64,000 bases of DNA from Brachycybe producta (GCA_036925085.1 JAUPFP010000012.1:2573609-2637608), one strand, 5' to 3'. Positions 31,005 to 41,355 are shown, counted from the stretch's first letter. A program made the numbers and translations. The notes: generated by a model from the sequence alone, not told the origin.

Positions 31005-31643
31005 TGAAACTTTCTTTTATAATTTTATTTTGATTACGATGAATCATTAACTAATATTTTGTTGACCACTGGTCAATCATGTTGATTGGCCAGTTTGGTT
31101 GTTACTTGTGTTTTTACCCAATTAGGGGCTACTGAGAAAGTGTTCTCAATATCTTCTTTTTGGGTATAAAAAGCCGTGTATTTTGATGTTGATCAAGCAC
31201 TCTTGAGATAACGAATCTATGCTCAAGTTTTGCTAGGAAATAATGAGAAATGTAAATAAACTGTTATTATATTTAAACAAACAGTTGTCAAGTCTGATTT
31301 TATACTTTTTGAACAAAACGAAGAACTTCAACATTTTGTCATATAGCACTGTCAACCCAGGTGTAAACCTGGTTCTCCAGCACTAGATGAGACTTGTGAA
31401 GACAGCACGATCAACCAGCTTTTTACTGGCGAAACCCGAGGAGTAGCAGACTACAAAAGATTCTTAAAACTGTAAATTTTCTTGAGAGAGGAACTAGTGA
31501 GGAAACGAACGGGACTAATTTGTTCCCTTCCTTCCGAACCAGAGTAGAATTAGTGGCCTAGCCAACCACTTTCTGATCGCCCGAAAGAGTGCTACGATAC
31601 AATTTGACAATTCTATTCACCCCATGAACGTGGTAATGTTACA
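31005..31643 (+). repeat. 3' LTR of element G2 (family LTR2)
   Basis: 639 bp, starts TGAAACTTTC, ends GTTACA. It contains a TATA-like box (GGGTATAAAAAGCC near 31163) and the hairpin AACCCAGGT/ACCTGGTT near 31354-31373. It matches the complement of 14869-15431. Confidence 0.65.
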
Positions 31644-31663
31644 ATATTATAATATTATATTAT

Positions 31664-32247
31664 TGTGAGCTTTATGATGGCATCCTTTGAATATTTTCCA
31701 ATTCATTGTGATGTTTTTCTATAACTCGTTTCTTCTCTTGATCGTGCGGTGATCACACGGAGAAGATTCAAGCTATAGAAGTGGTCGGATGGTGATAGAT
31801 TGTGATCATCCTTCTGTATCTTCCTTGATGGTTGGAAGATGTTGTTGCTCCTTCGGGATCCATATGTCTCCTTGCCTTGTGGTGTCTTCGGCTTGTCTAG
31901 AAAAGAGTTAGTTTCAGAACAAGTAGACAATGCAGTTTCTCATTGCAAACACTTTATTCATTCTTGTATGGAAACATAAAAAATACAAGAATGAATGTTC
32001 CTTATTAAAGGTGCATCCACGGGCCCATGATGTGATACGGATATAAAATCTAATGTAGTACAAACGTTGAGCAAGAGTATACAAAGAACAAAGAGGAACA
32101 CGGTCTTTTTATACCTTGAACCTGTGTACACCTACGAGGTGTAACCAGAATCAAGTGACCGTGGTTCTAAGAGATTCAATCCGCCACTTGAATATTAATT
32201 AAGAGAGGAGGGAGGGACAAGTGTAACATAGTGACTTGACCGTCACA
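31664..32247 (-). repeat. 3' LTR of element A', minus strand
   Basis: 584 bp, reading TGTGACGGTC at its start and ending GCTCACA. It is related throughout to the G1 LTR (TATA-proximal hairpin, AATAAA region, end sequence) but has a different first ~25 bp, shared with the element A fragment at 4427. Confidence 0.7.
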
Positions 32248-32521
32248 ATAACCCAGGTAAATTAAAACCAACTTACCTGGCTCCAGGCTCTTTATGGGGA
32301 TGGACTACACCCGTAGCCACCTTTCACAGTTAAACCTGGGTGGTGTCGACACCACCGGAGCCTCCCTCAATGGACATGATGGCCATAATAGGTCGGCTGC
32401 AGGATGGTGAATTCCCCAGAGAATTCCCCCTATCCGTGATACTCCCCAAATGACCAACACAACACAGTAAGATAAAATAAAAGATATATATTTATTAACT
32501 TACAGAACACAGGCAGTGACA

Positions 32522-32572
32522 CTATTCACACACCTTGGCTGGTCAAGTGGACCAGCCAAGGTGTGTGAATAG
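32522..32572. repeat. 23-bp perfect hairpin in the A' 3' untranslated region
   Basis: 32522-32544 is an exact reverse complement of 32550-32572 around a 5-base loop. It is the counterpart of 4012-4039 in element A, which has only 11 bp, a different loop and a different closing pair. Confidence 0.85.
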
Positions 32573-33164
32573 TCCCCATGAATACGAAACACAAGACACA
32601 AAAGAAACAAAGAAAGATGAGCATGGAGGCCTCCTTGGCCTCCACCAGTTGATCCAGTCAGTCTTCTTGCCCACAACACACTGCCCTGACTTAATGGCTG
32701 ACCAGGCCATATAAGACCTCCAGGCAACTCCACCTGAAGGGGACAGTGGTCACTTCAGACCGATCACCCATTGACTCCAAGATGGGAGGTCTGCTGGCAC
32801 CAAAATGGCATCCGTCCCAACAGCCTACTGCATGCTGTCAGGCAGACCACCATAAATAGTTCATCTGCTCAATCAAAAAATTTGATTTGAGCAGACCAGG
32901 TTACCACAAGCCTCTCAACTTCCCTGTTCCGTCTCGGGAACAGGTTGGTCGAGCCAGCCAGGATTGCTCCCTCAAACCTGACCTCCTTAGCTACCGGACG
33001 GTTTCCCTGGCAGTGGCACGAAAGTGGAGCCCATCCACTCCATAGCCCACCGACGTGCCCACCATAAGCAGATCTGGGTGTTATGCCACCCAAAACCAGG
33101 ATCGAAAACCGTCCCTCTAAGTCGGTTTTCCTCCAAGGCTCGGAATTTCTCGAAAAGGAATATA

Positions 33165-33575
33165 TTAGAGTTGTGGACGCATGTGAAGCATGCGACTTGT
33201 TAGGAGGTCTACCAGGGTGACCTCGGGCTCGGTCTCACACCCTGGTAGTGGCTCTAGGTTGCATCCCAACAAACGTTGGAAGAATGGGGCTGCACGCTGG
33301 GATATTCGTACTATCCTGGCATCTAGTCTCATGACATCCAAAATCGCAAACGTTTGTTGGACTGGGTTCACGAACACGACAACCAGAAAACCCCCACAAC
33401 CAAATGCCACCACATAGCGCATGTTGTACAGCGGTAGCCTCGCTACCCACGACTCTGGAAGTGACTCATCCAGATGGCAATAGCCGTGGTATTGGCAACC
33501 ATCCATTCCCGGCTGGTCTTGCCTAAGACCAAGTCGGTTGTTCAGATACACCTCTGCATCTGAATACGGGGGCAA
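33165..33575 (-). pseudogene. Conserved C-terminal third-ORF block of A'
   Basis: 136 codons closely matching residues about 65-205 of the 2774-3580 ORF (AEVYLNNRLGL, YHGYCHLDE, VVAFGCGG), with a short internal deletion before EPLPGCETEP and an early stop. Confidence 0.75.
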
Positions 33576-33748
33576 TCTGCCAACACGCCATCTCTCAGCC
33601 TCAGGCCTAGGGGAAGTCGATGTTTCTGGTCCTAGGGCATCGAAAATACCCCACCGCTATGGACCGGAGAAAAAGGTGTACCCCACTCGGGGTCATGGAA
33701 TCATGTCCTGGGCGAAAACTGACTCCTCCCATCGAGGTTCCTTCACCC

Positions 33749-34165
33749 CTAGGTGAGGGCAAAGTCACACGATGGAGGGTTCCTACTGATCGAACCTTTA
33801 GGTTCGATACTGCATACACCTTCGGGATGATGGAGGCATGCCGACCAAAATGTCGTGCATCGATTTACCATCCATCCACGCCGCCTCAACGGGCCGGGTA
33901 TGGATCGGGTGATTCCTGGCCGGCATGCATGCCTTAGCATGCCCGGACTCCTCCTTCTCCACCACAGCGCCTCCAAGTTCAGCTCTCTGGCACTTACTAG
34001 TAGAGGGTGTCGAACTCCCCTTGTTTCACGCTTGAACTTTTTGGCCTTCTTTTTCTTTTTCTTCTTCCCATAAGAGGAAGGTTTACCATGCGTAGAGTCC
34101 GACTTAACTGATCCCGACGACTTACCAGGCCGGTCAGGCATAGGTGGGTGGTTAGCCCCCTTCAC
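33749..34165 (-). pseudogene. Part of the A' third ORF, basic region
   Basis: Corresponds to the end of the 63-2777 ORF: KGANHPP, SSGSVKSD, a Lys-rich run and GWMVNRCTTFWSA. It ends out of register with the downstream block, as in element A, but with an extra inserted stretch near 33780-33830. Confidence 0.65.
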
Positions 34166-34971
34166 CTTCTCGGACTCCTTCTTTGAAGGTTTTCCGGCCA
34201 GTCATACTCTACTTCAAGGAAGCACCGCAGCCGAAGTAGTGGTCGAGGTTGGTTGTGCAGAGACAAACCTTCGTCGGCCATCCCGAAGGAGGTGTTTCTC
34301 CTTCAGTGCAAGAGTCGGCTGACTCTTGCCACCAGCAACTTTGGCTACCGCACCATGGGCCGGTGCACTGGTAGCCTGCATCCCCCTCTAAGCGATTTGC
34401 TGGTGGCCAACAGCTGTCGTGGCACTCGCAATTGGTGCAACACCACAACCGACAGGAGGTTACCCTGTGCTGAGCGGTCTCCGGGCTGGGGTTCCCGGGA
34501 GGAAACTCCTCAGCCCACCGCTCAAACTCCTGTCACTCATTTGCACCTACATCTCAAGCAATGCCCTGTGCAAGCTCAATGTCTGAGCCATTAACAGCTT
34601 GAGCTTATCGTCTAAGCTCAGAGGCTTTCGAGGTTGGAAAGCCTTTCCTTGACTGGAGGACCTGGCCTTCTTGCCTCTCGAGCTGTCAGCTACAGGTGGG
34701 GCATGAGGGCGGGACCGTTTTTGTCCCTTGTCACCTCTACCACTTGCAGGTTCTCCCAGTTTACCAGGAGTGGGTACTGGAAGCTGGGCAGCCTCCTTTT
34801 CTGCTCGCCAGTCACTTTTCGGGTTGTCCGACTGCCAGCTGACGACCAGTGACGACACCGCCACTGCTGCGAGGTATCCACTACCGATTCCATGGTAGTT
34901 TTTACCTCCATCTCCGTGTCGATAACTAAGGATGCTCCCAAAGAGACGCCCTCACTGTCCTCCACCACCAT
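34166..34971 (-). pseudogene. A' third ORF, middle part, fragmented
   Basis: Three short frames (34209-34448, 34547-34864, 34690-34971) match successive pieces of the element A ORF, for example ESADSCTEGE, SLDDKLKLLMAQ and VIDTEMEV. Frameshifts separate them. Confidence 0.6.
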
Positions 34972-35703
34972 AGACCAATCTAGGGTGGTCTGTCCAAAGT
35001 CGGTAAATCATGGTTGAAACCATGATTCACCGTCTTCGGACGGCAAAATCCACTCTCTTCCGGGTTCCCACCATCCAAACACCGTCTAACTTGGGTTTCC
35101 CCAAGTGCAACGGTGCTCGGACAGGCAGAACCGGTCAGAAAAGCGCTTTCTGCAGTGGCTGCACCACCATGACAACAGTCATGGCAGTTCCACCACCTCC
35201 ACCACGTGTGTATTCGGTCATTGACCGATTAACACACCGTCAAACAGTAAAAAAGAACTGCCAACAGGCAGGAAAAAGAGATTCCCTTACAGAGTACCTC
35301 ACGGTGAATTATAGTTTTTCCCGTAAAGACCTCGTGGCCGGCGTACTTTGTTTAAGTGTATAAACAATATGGCGCCTAGCCACTAAATTCACTGTTTTAG
35401 TGGCTAATGACTGTGCTGTAGCGGCTGAAACATCTTCAGCCGCCTCAGCCATGGTCACCAAGATGATTTTACCGTCGTCTGCCTTTTTAGGGGCAGACAC
35501 ACGGCGAATCTCCTTATGCATCGACTGGTTGTGATGGGAAGAGGCATTTACCATCACACTGACGGTAACAGCATAATCTACGGAGGGATTTCTATGTCCA
35601 TGGCCCGATTCTTTCAGGCCTTGAGGCAAACAACCTACAGTGGGTCGCCCATGTTTTTTTTCGAAACCGTGGTGGTCTCAACTCACGAGGAATGGATGTG
35701 TTA

Positions 35704-35808
35704 GTAGTGTTCAATTCCCCTCAAAATGGGGTCTTAACTGCCAATCCAACGATCTATAAAGAATAGATTGGCAGTTAAGACGCCATTTTGAGGCGAATTG
35801 AACACTAC
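35704..35808. repeat. Long hairpin MITE-like repeat
   Basis: 35704-35746 and 35766-35808 are inverted copies with 41 of 43 positions pairing, around a 19-nt loop. The loop-side phrase CCAATCTATTCTTTA recurs at 39790-39832, so this is part of a dispersed family. Confidence 0.7.
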
Positions 35809-36033
35809 GGCGGCCATGACAGTAAAAGGCAAAAAGCTCTTAGTTGCCTATGGGCTGCTCATAGCAAACTCATATATTCTTATTTTTTTTCAGGAAAGGA
35901 ACTGCACATTTCATGTATTTGTTCATTATTTATGTAACCTACTCGTAAAATTATGCTGAATACAATACAATAAAATTTAATTATTTATTTCACACAATTA
36001 AATACCAAAATACACATATTTAACATTTAAAAT

Positions 36034-36107
36034 CCCGTGGGGGTAGTTGGTCCCCGTGGGGGTAGTTGGTCCCCTATCGGGTGCCTCCCCAGGTGGCGGA
36101 TAGGGGA
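36034..36107 (+). other. RTE 5' end: 19-bp tandem duplication and possible RNA pseudoknot
   Basis: The unit CCCGTGGGGGTAGTTGGTC starts at 36034 and 36053. The second unit can form two interleaved stems: 36057-36062 with 36086-36091 (6 bp, one G-U) and 36070-36078 with 36099-36107 (9 bp). This is the topology of an H-type pseudoknot, and HDV-like self-cleaving ribozymes are known at the 5' ends of some RTE elements. Only 7 nt separate the strands, so room for the further ribozyme helices is lacking. Confidence 0.4.
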
Positions 36108-36196
36108 ATGCCCGCCAGATATGGAGGGTACTGAGGGCATAAAATACTCAGGGCAGACCAAAACCAAACCACGCCATTGCCGGTCCCCCAGCCCGG

Positions 36197-39100
36197 GTGC
36201 AAAAGTGGAGGGTCGACGTCAGGTTGGCAGCCGGTTGTAAAGATTTGCCAAAACATATGATGTTGGTTCGAAATAGTATTCCGAATATGGCTAGGGCGTC
36301 CCCCGCCATAAGCGACGCGCAGCTGCAACGCCCGGTGGCTGTGACAAATTGGCAAGGGCTACCCCACAGTGGACGGGTGGGGCTAAAGAAGCGAGTCCAG
36401 CATCAACAACAAGGAGGTCTTGGAAGTAGTGGTAGAAGGGGAGGTACTAAACTTAGGTTTGGCACCTGGAATATAGGGAGTCTGACAGGGAAGACTAGGG
36501 AGTTATCTAGTGTTCTAAAGGCTAGGAGGGTAAATGTTGCATGTCTGCAGGAGACAAGATGGAAAGCGGATAAATCCAGGGACATTGGGGATGGGTATAA
36601 ATTAATTTATGCAAGTAGTGAGGAGGGTAGAAATGGAGTGGGAATTGTCCTAGATCAGGAACTCAGACATAGTGTGGTTGAGGTTAGGCGGATAAATAGT
36701 AGGCTGTTAGTAGTAAAGGTAGTTTGGGGTGGCACTGTTATAAATGTAGTTAGTGCATATGGCCCCCAGGTTGGATTAGATACAGCCAGGAAGCTAGCAT
36801 TCTGGGAACAGTTTGATGACCTAATGTTGGGCCTGAGTAGGAAGGAACGGGTCATAATTGGTGGGGACTTTAACGGACATGTAGGTAGAGGTAGGGAAGG
36901 GTATGAAGAGGTACATGGTGGGTGGGGCTATGGAGAGCGAAATAAAGCAGGGGAGAGTATCCTGGAGGCAGCAGTGGCACATAAGTTAATTTTAGCAAAC
37001 ACACTATTCCAGAAGCGAGAGGAACATTTGATTACTTTTAAGAGCAGGGCAGGAGAATCCCAGATTGATCTCTTCATGATTCGGAGTGAGGATAGAAACG
37101 AGTGCAAGGATTGTAAAGTGATACCGAGTGAAAACTTAGCGGGACAACATAGGCTAGTAGTGTTAGACCTAAAACCTAGGGGTGGAAAACAGGTGGTCAG
37201 ACATAGAGGAGAGACAGCAATTAGGTGGTGGGCATTACCAGACAAGGCGGAAGAGTTTAAGAAAATGGCAGGTAAGATAGCATGGGATTTGGATGGCACT
37301 GCAGGAGAGCTGTGGACAAGGGTAGCACAACAGATCCGTGATTGTGGAAACGAGGTACTAGGGACAGTACGAGTAGGGGGGTCTCGATTAGACAGAGAAA
37401 CTTGGTGGTGGGATGAGGAGGTACAGAGGGCAGTTAAAAGGAAGAAAGATGCTTTCAAGACTTGGTGGCACGATGGAAGCAGGGAGGCCCAGATAGAATA
37501 CAAGCGTGCCAAGATAGAGGCCAAACAGCAGGTAGCCTTAGCAAAGCATAAGAAATATGCGGACATGTATGCCAAGTTAGGTACCAGAGCAGGAGAAATG
37601 GCAGTATATAGAATAGCTAGGGCTCGGGAGAATAAAGACAGAGATATTGAAAAGGTGGTGAGTGTTAAGGATAATGGGGGCAAAGTATTGTGGGGTAGGG
37701 AGCCAGTACGGAACAGGTGGGGAGAATATTTTAGTAAGCTTATGAATGAGGGGGTAGAGCAGGAGCCTTTCACTGGAAGAAATAATCATAGAGAAGAAGT
37801 GGAGCAGGTTAGGGCTGAGGAAATTGTTCAGGCATTGCGTAAAATAAAGCTAGGGAAGGCTTTAGGGCCAGATGGGATACCAGTAGAGGTGTGGAAGGTC
37901 TTGGGGAATGTTGCCATTTCCTGGCTCACAAAGTTATTCAATAGATTGGCTATGGGGGATAGAATGCCAGGTGCATGGCGGGACAGCTGGTTAGTGCCTA
38001 TTTTCAAAGGGAAGGGTGATGTTCAGGAATGTGGGAACTATAGAGGTATTAAATTGATGAGTCATACGATGAAGCTTTGGGAGAGAGTAATTGAAGCTCG
38101 ACTACGGGGTAAAACTGCAATTGGGGGAAGTCAGTTTGGGTTTATGCCAGGAAAATCCACAATGCACCCTATTTTTGCCGTAAGGCAAGTTATTGAGAAG
38201 TTTCGGGCTGCCAAGAAAGAGTTACACATGGTATTTATAGATCTAGAGAAAGCCTATGACAGAGTACCACGGACGTTATTGTGGGAGGTCTTACAGAAGA
38301 AGGGGGTGGGTGAGAGTTATATAGATATAGTGAGGGACATGTATAGGGATGCACGGACAAGCGTTAAGACTGCCTGGGGGTTCTCTGACAGTTTTCGTGT
38401 TAGGATTGGTGTGCACCAGGGCTCAGCACTTAGTCCATATCTATTTATTTTGGTCCTGGATGAGTTACTGGCAGGGGTGAGGCAGGAGGTCCCCTGGTGT
38501 ATGCTGTTTGCAGATGACATAGTCTTAGTTGGGGAATCCAAATTGGAACTCGAGATAAGGTTAGAGGAGACTAGGAATGCCTTGGAATCAAAGGGGTTGA
38601 AAATAAGTAGGGCAAAAACGGAGTACATGAAATTTCAGTGGGATGGGAAAGAACAGTTGAATGAGGGGATTAGACTTGGGGACAGTTTAATGCAGCAGGT
38701 GCATGACTTCAAATATTTAGGATCTGTGCTGCAAGATGATGGGAGCTTAGACTTAGACATCACAAACCGGATTAAAGCAGGTTGGCATAGGTGGAGGCAG
38801 GCTAGTGGGGTTTTATGTGACAGGAAGTTACCTATAAAATTGAAGGGAAAGTTTTATAGAACAGTAGTCAGACCAGCTATGTTGTATGGGTCAGAATGTT
38901 GGGCAATCAAGAAGGTGCATGAGGATAGAATGCAGGTAGCTGAGATGAGAATGCTAAGGTTTATGAGTGGGGTGACCAGAAGGGATAGGATCAGAAATGA
39001 TTTTATTAGGGGTAGTGTAGGGGTAACAAATATAGTAGAAAAGATGCAGGAAAATAGGCTGCGGTGGTTTGGGCATGTCCTCAGGAGTAGAGAAGATGGG

Positions 39101-39298
39101 CTGCTGAGACAGGCAATGAACTTAGACCTGGGAATAAAACGGGGTAGAGGAAGACCCAAGCAAACCTGGGATGTGGTACTAAAACGGGATATGGTGGCAT
39201 GTGGGGTCACTGGGGGCTTGGTGCAAAATCGAAACGAGTGGAGAGTTAGAACCAGCAAGGCCGACCCTGCTGCTCGCGGGATAAGGTACAGGAAATGA
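36197..39298 (+). CDS. RTE retrotransposon protein: AP endonuclease plus reverse transcriptase
   Basis: 1033 codons without interruption. Endonuclease at about residues 87-325: FGTWNIG (Asn91), CLQETRW (Glu119), SAYGP, IGGDFNGHVG (Asp224, Asn226), QIDLFM (Asp291) and GQHRLV (His318) supply the usual active-site residues. Reverse transcriptase at about 545-850: LGPDGIP, NYRGIKL, QFGFMPGKST, FIDLEKAYD, GVHQGSALSP and FADDIVL (catalytic Asp-Asp at 772-773). The C-terminal region has RMLRFMSGVTRRDRIRND and RGRPKQTWD, usual in RTE proteins. ATG 36197 is the first in-frame Met; translation could begin later, because the first ~85 residues have no domain. All key residues are present, so the protein could be functional. 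Confidence 0.92.
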   Translation: MQKWRVDVRLAAGCKDLPKHMMLVRNSIPNMARASPAISDAQLQRPVAVTNWQGLPHSGRVGLKKRVQHQQQGGLGSSGRRGGTKLRFGTWNIGSLTGKTRELSSVLKARRVNVACLQETRWKADKSRDIGDGYKLIYASSEEGRNGVGIVLDQELRHSVVEVRRINSRLLVVKVVWGGTVINVVSAYGPQVGLDTARKLAFWEQFDDLMLGLSRKERVIIGGDFNGHVGRGREGYEEVHGGWGYGERNKAGESILEAAVAHKLILANTLFQKREEHLITFKSRAGESQIDLFMIRSEDRNECKDCKVIPSENLAGQHRLVVLDLKPRGGKQVVRHRGETAIRWWALPDKAEEFKKMAGKIAWDLDGTAGELWTRVAQQIRDCGNEVLGTVRVGGSRLDRETWWWDEEVQRAVKRKKDAFKTWWHDGSREAQIEYKRAKIEAKQQVALAKHKKYADMYAKLGTRAGEMAVYRIARARENKDRDIEKVVSVKDNGGKVLWGREPVRNRWGEYFSKLMNEGVEQEPFTGRNNHREEVEQVRAEEIVQALRKIKLGKALGPDGIPVEVWKVLGNVAISWLTKLFNRLAMGDRMPGAWRDSWLVPIFKGKGDVQECGNYRGIKLMSHTMKLWERVIEARLRGKTAIGGSQFGFMPGKSTMHPIFAVRQVIEKFRAAKKELHMVFIDLEKAYDRVPRTLLWEVLQKKGVGESYIDIVRDMYRDARTSVKTAWGFSDSFRVRIGVHQGSALSPYLFILVLDELLAGVRQEVPWCMLFADDIVLVGESKLELEIRLEETRNALESKGLKISRAKTEYMKFQWDGKEQLNEGIRLGDSLMQQVHDFKYLGSVLQDDGSLDLDITNRIKAGWHRWRQASGVLCDRKLPIKLKGKFYRTVVRPAMLYGSECWAIKKVHEDRMQVAEMRMLRFMSGVTRRDRIRNDFIRGSVGVTNIVEKMQENRLRWFGHVLRSREDGLLRQAMNLDLGIKRGRGRPKQTWDVVLKRDMVACGVTGGLVQNRNEWRVRTSKADPAARGIRYRK

Positions 39299-39312
39299 TG
39301 ATGATGATGATG

Positions 39313-40097
39313 GAACATGAATAATAAAATACGTACATAAACGTGATTTATTCAATGGCCTTTGAAAATAATTAATTTGGTTAACTGTTAGTTAGCTGTT
39401 GCTGTTACAGTCATTCGCTTTTTCACTGTTGGCAGGTAGTACCCCCACCTACCCTCGATTACCCTCACCTGCCCAAAAATATCGCGACCTGCCCAGAAAT
39501 AATGAAATTCTGCCCATTCTGTCCTATACAAAAAATTTCAAAAATTTTTTAAAATTCCGGAAATGTTTTTTTCGGGCAGGTAATGGTTAAGTTTAGTAGG
39601 TAGTACCCCACCTACCCTCGAATACCCTCACCTGTATAAAAATATCGCGACCTGCCCAGAAACAACGAAATTCTGCCTTTTCTGCCCTAATGTATTTGAC
39701 TGCTGATCACTGTCCTTTCTGCCTATAACTGTCATGGCGGTGCGCAGCTGCAGTAGCCTCAGTTTGGGGGCGCTGATGTCTATGAAAATGCCAATCTATT
39801 CTTTATAGATCGTTGTGCCAATCTATTCTTTAGATCGTTGCAACAAACTAATTATAAATTGATGTCGTTCATAAAAGGGCGGAGCAAAAGATATTTTAAT
39901 GCTGGGCGCATTTGCCGGTGGCGAAGAATCAATGCAACAGCGAGTCTATGTGATTGAGCAATTTTGTTATTCTTACTATTTTATGTACTAGCCTGCTTGG
40001 TTCTTTTCTTTCGGTTTCTGTGGTCGGTTCGGAACCTTTTGTCAACTGTTGAATTTTTCTATCTTGTAGTGCGGAAAGGGGCTTTTTAAAACATATA
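39313..40097 (+). promoter_or_regulatory. Upstream region and 5' UTR of TPP2, partly made of repeats
   Basis: Contains a ~150-bp direct duplication of TAGTACCCC(C)ACCTACCCTCGA-type sequence (39440-39560, 39600-39680), pieces of the hairpin MITE (39786-39840) and a GGGCGGAG-type MITE end at about 39850-39910, only ~190 bp before the ATG. No TATA box stands out. TTTTTCTATCTTGTAG at 40048-40064 looks like a splice acceptor and could end a 5' UTR intron. Confidence 0.4.
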
Positions 40098-40247
40098 ATG
40101 GACGTGGAGTTCCCAGTTTGGGCGTTACTACCTAAAAGAGAGACGGGCGTTTCAGTTTTCTTGAACAAATATCCCGAATACGATGGAAGAGGAATCAAAA
40201 TCGCAATTTTCGATTCTGGTGTCGATCCCGGAGGACCTGGTCTTCAG
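40098..40247 (+). CDS. TPP2: Tripeptidyl-peptidase II, coding exon 1 (start, catalytic Asp)
   Basis: TPP2 is a giant cytosolic serine exopeptidase of the subtilase family that removes tripeptides from oligopeptides made by the proteasome. This exon starts with ATG and encodes 50 residues closely matching the animal TPP2 N-terminus: FPVWALLPKRETG, KYPEYDGRG, and IAIFDSGVDPGGPG with catalytic Asp39. It ends in phase 0 before donor GTAATC. The eight exons found here together encode about 314 residues, roughly a quarter of the usual ~1250; the catalytic Ser and the C-terminal half are beyond the window. Confidence 0.95.
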
Positions 40248-40277
40248 GTAATCATTACGTTTAATAGTATTCACTAT

Positions 40278-40685
40278 CAGGCCCGGACTGGGCTTCTGAA
40301 CTGCAACCAGGAAAAACCTGGGGAGGGGCGCTGGCATAAACATTTGTAAAACATACCACGGGGACCACGTTTCTGAGTGGGTGTATCAAAACGGGTGTAT
40401 TTGCCCACTGCATTTGAGAATTTGAATATTAAAATCCAAAATTTCGTTGAAAATAATTGCAAATTTGTTGTTTTTACCTGAAATTTACAATTAGGGGCGC
40501 TCATTTTAATATTTGGAAAACATTTGTTCTGCCAAAATCATTTATTACCTATTCCAAGTAATTGTCATGCCATGAGTTGCAAAATTAAAAAAAAAATTCA
40601 ATTGCTTGTAGGCCTACATGTATTTTGATGGGGGGGGGGGCGCACCGGGAAATTCCCCATTTCCCTGTGGCCCAGTCCGGGCCTG
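40278..40685. mobile_element. hAT-like MITE in TPP2 intron 1
   Basis: 408 bp with terminal inverted repeats CAGGCCCGGACTGGGC / GCCCAGTCCGGGCCTG and an exact 8-bp target duplication TTCACTAT (40270-40277, 40686-40693). No transposase. It begins 30 bp after the exon 1 donor site. Confidence 0.9.
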
Positions 40686-40739
40686 TTCACTATTTCAGTA
40701 ATGGACCTTATGTCCAAACGGCGTCTCTAGTTGCAGTAG

Positions 40740-41355
40740 GCAAAAAAAAGACCCCCCTACAACGGAGACACTGAAGAACACGGAAAATGATTAAGGTCGA
40801 ATCGGAATAAAATCGACTGCTGCACAGACTCTGAATAACGACGAATTTGAATAACATCGAAAATGAACAACCTGGAAACTGAATAACATCGAAAATGAAC
40901 AACCTGGAAACTGAATAACATCGAAAATGAACAACCTCGAAGCTGAATAACATCGAAAATGAAATTATGAATAAAGGCGAATCTGAACAACATGGAAGCG
41001 GAATTGCATCGAAAAGGGAATAAAGCAGAAACTGAATGTTGTTTATTTGGGTTGCCTGAATAACAACGAAACTGAACTACCTCGAACCAGAATAAGGGCG
41101 AAAGGAAGTAAACCGAACAAGAACCACCAAGAAAATGAATATAGTCGAATCTGAATAAAATCGAAACTGAACAGCAAAGAAACTGAATTACACCGAAATT
41201 TTTTGTTACACTTGAATAACACAGAAACTGAACAGCCTCGAAACTGAATAGCAAAGAAACTGAACAGCATCGAAACTGATTAAAATAGAAACTGAACAAC
41301 ATCGAAAATGAACAAGGAAGAAACTGAAATGTACAGAACCTGAATAAAGTCGAAT
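40740..41355. repeat. Degenerate 16-bp satellite, block 1
   Basis: Quasi-tandem 16-mers of the form TGAATAACATCGAAAA / TGAACAACCTGGAAAC, including a regular 32-bp dimer repeated three times at about 40850-40960. Open frames on the minus strand (e.g. 40757-41302) are by-products of the period and composition. Confidence 0.8.

Larger units (their letters stand above)
21999..31643 (+). mobile_element. Element G2: decayed Ty3/gypsy retrotransposon with third ORF
   Basis: Order: LTR-like repeat, tRNA-Ala-like primer site, gag with zinc knuckle, repetitive linker, protease, RT, integrase, long third ORF, hairpin-bearing 3' region and LTR. The gag-pol order protease-RT-integrase identifies the Ty3/gypsy group. 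The two LTRs are clearly related but differ strongly, especially near their 3' ends, and no target duplication matches, so the block may be an old insertion or a recombinant of two copies. RNase H and the integrase zinc-binding domain are deleted, and many ORFs carry in-frame stops. Confidence 0.8.
32248..35310 (-). mobile_element. Element A': degraded second copy of element A, minus strand
   Basis: Matches element A from its leader (35280 downwards) through the third ORF to the 3' untranslated region and LTR. The copy has large deletions, including most of the N-terminal third ORF around 34980-34990, plus frameshifts. It matches A at several hairpins, e.g. ACTTGGG/CCCAAGT with loop GAAA (A has AAGG), CCATGAC/GTCATGG and AATCATGGTT/AACCATGATT at 35006-35027. 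Confidence 0.8.
36034..39312 (+). mobile_element. Full-length-looking RTE-clade LINE
   Basis: Runs from a duplicated 19-bp motif at 36034 to an (ATG)n tail at 39294-39312. It contains one uninterrupted ORF with an AP endonuclease and reverse transcriptase. Short single-ORF structure, almost no 3' untranslated region and a trinucleotide tail are RTE features. Target duplications are not clear. Intactness suggests a fairly recent insertion. Confidence 0.85.

Noticed and set aside
20781-31643. The LTRs at 20781 (minus) and 31005 (plus) as a pair bounding one element
   Set aside because: They belong to different families and opposite orientations.
21999-31643. Using G2 LTR divergence to date the insertion
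   Set aside because: The two LTRs may come from different subfamilies; without matching target duplications they cannot be treated as an original pair.
36057-36107. Confident call of an HDV-like ribozyme
   Set aside because: Two crossing stems are present but the connecting segments are only 7 nt, too short for the P3 and P4 helices; kept only as a hypothesis.
40757-41302. 181-codon minus-strand ORF in the 16-bp satellite
   Set aside because: Cys/Phe/Ser-rich sequence produced by the repeat itself; several frames are open and no splice or start signals fit.
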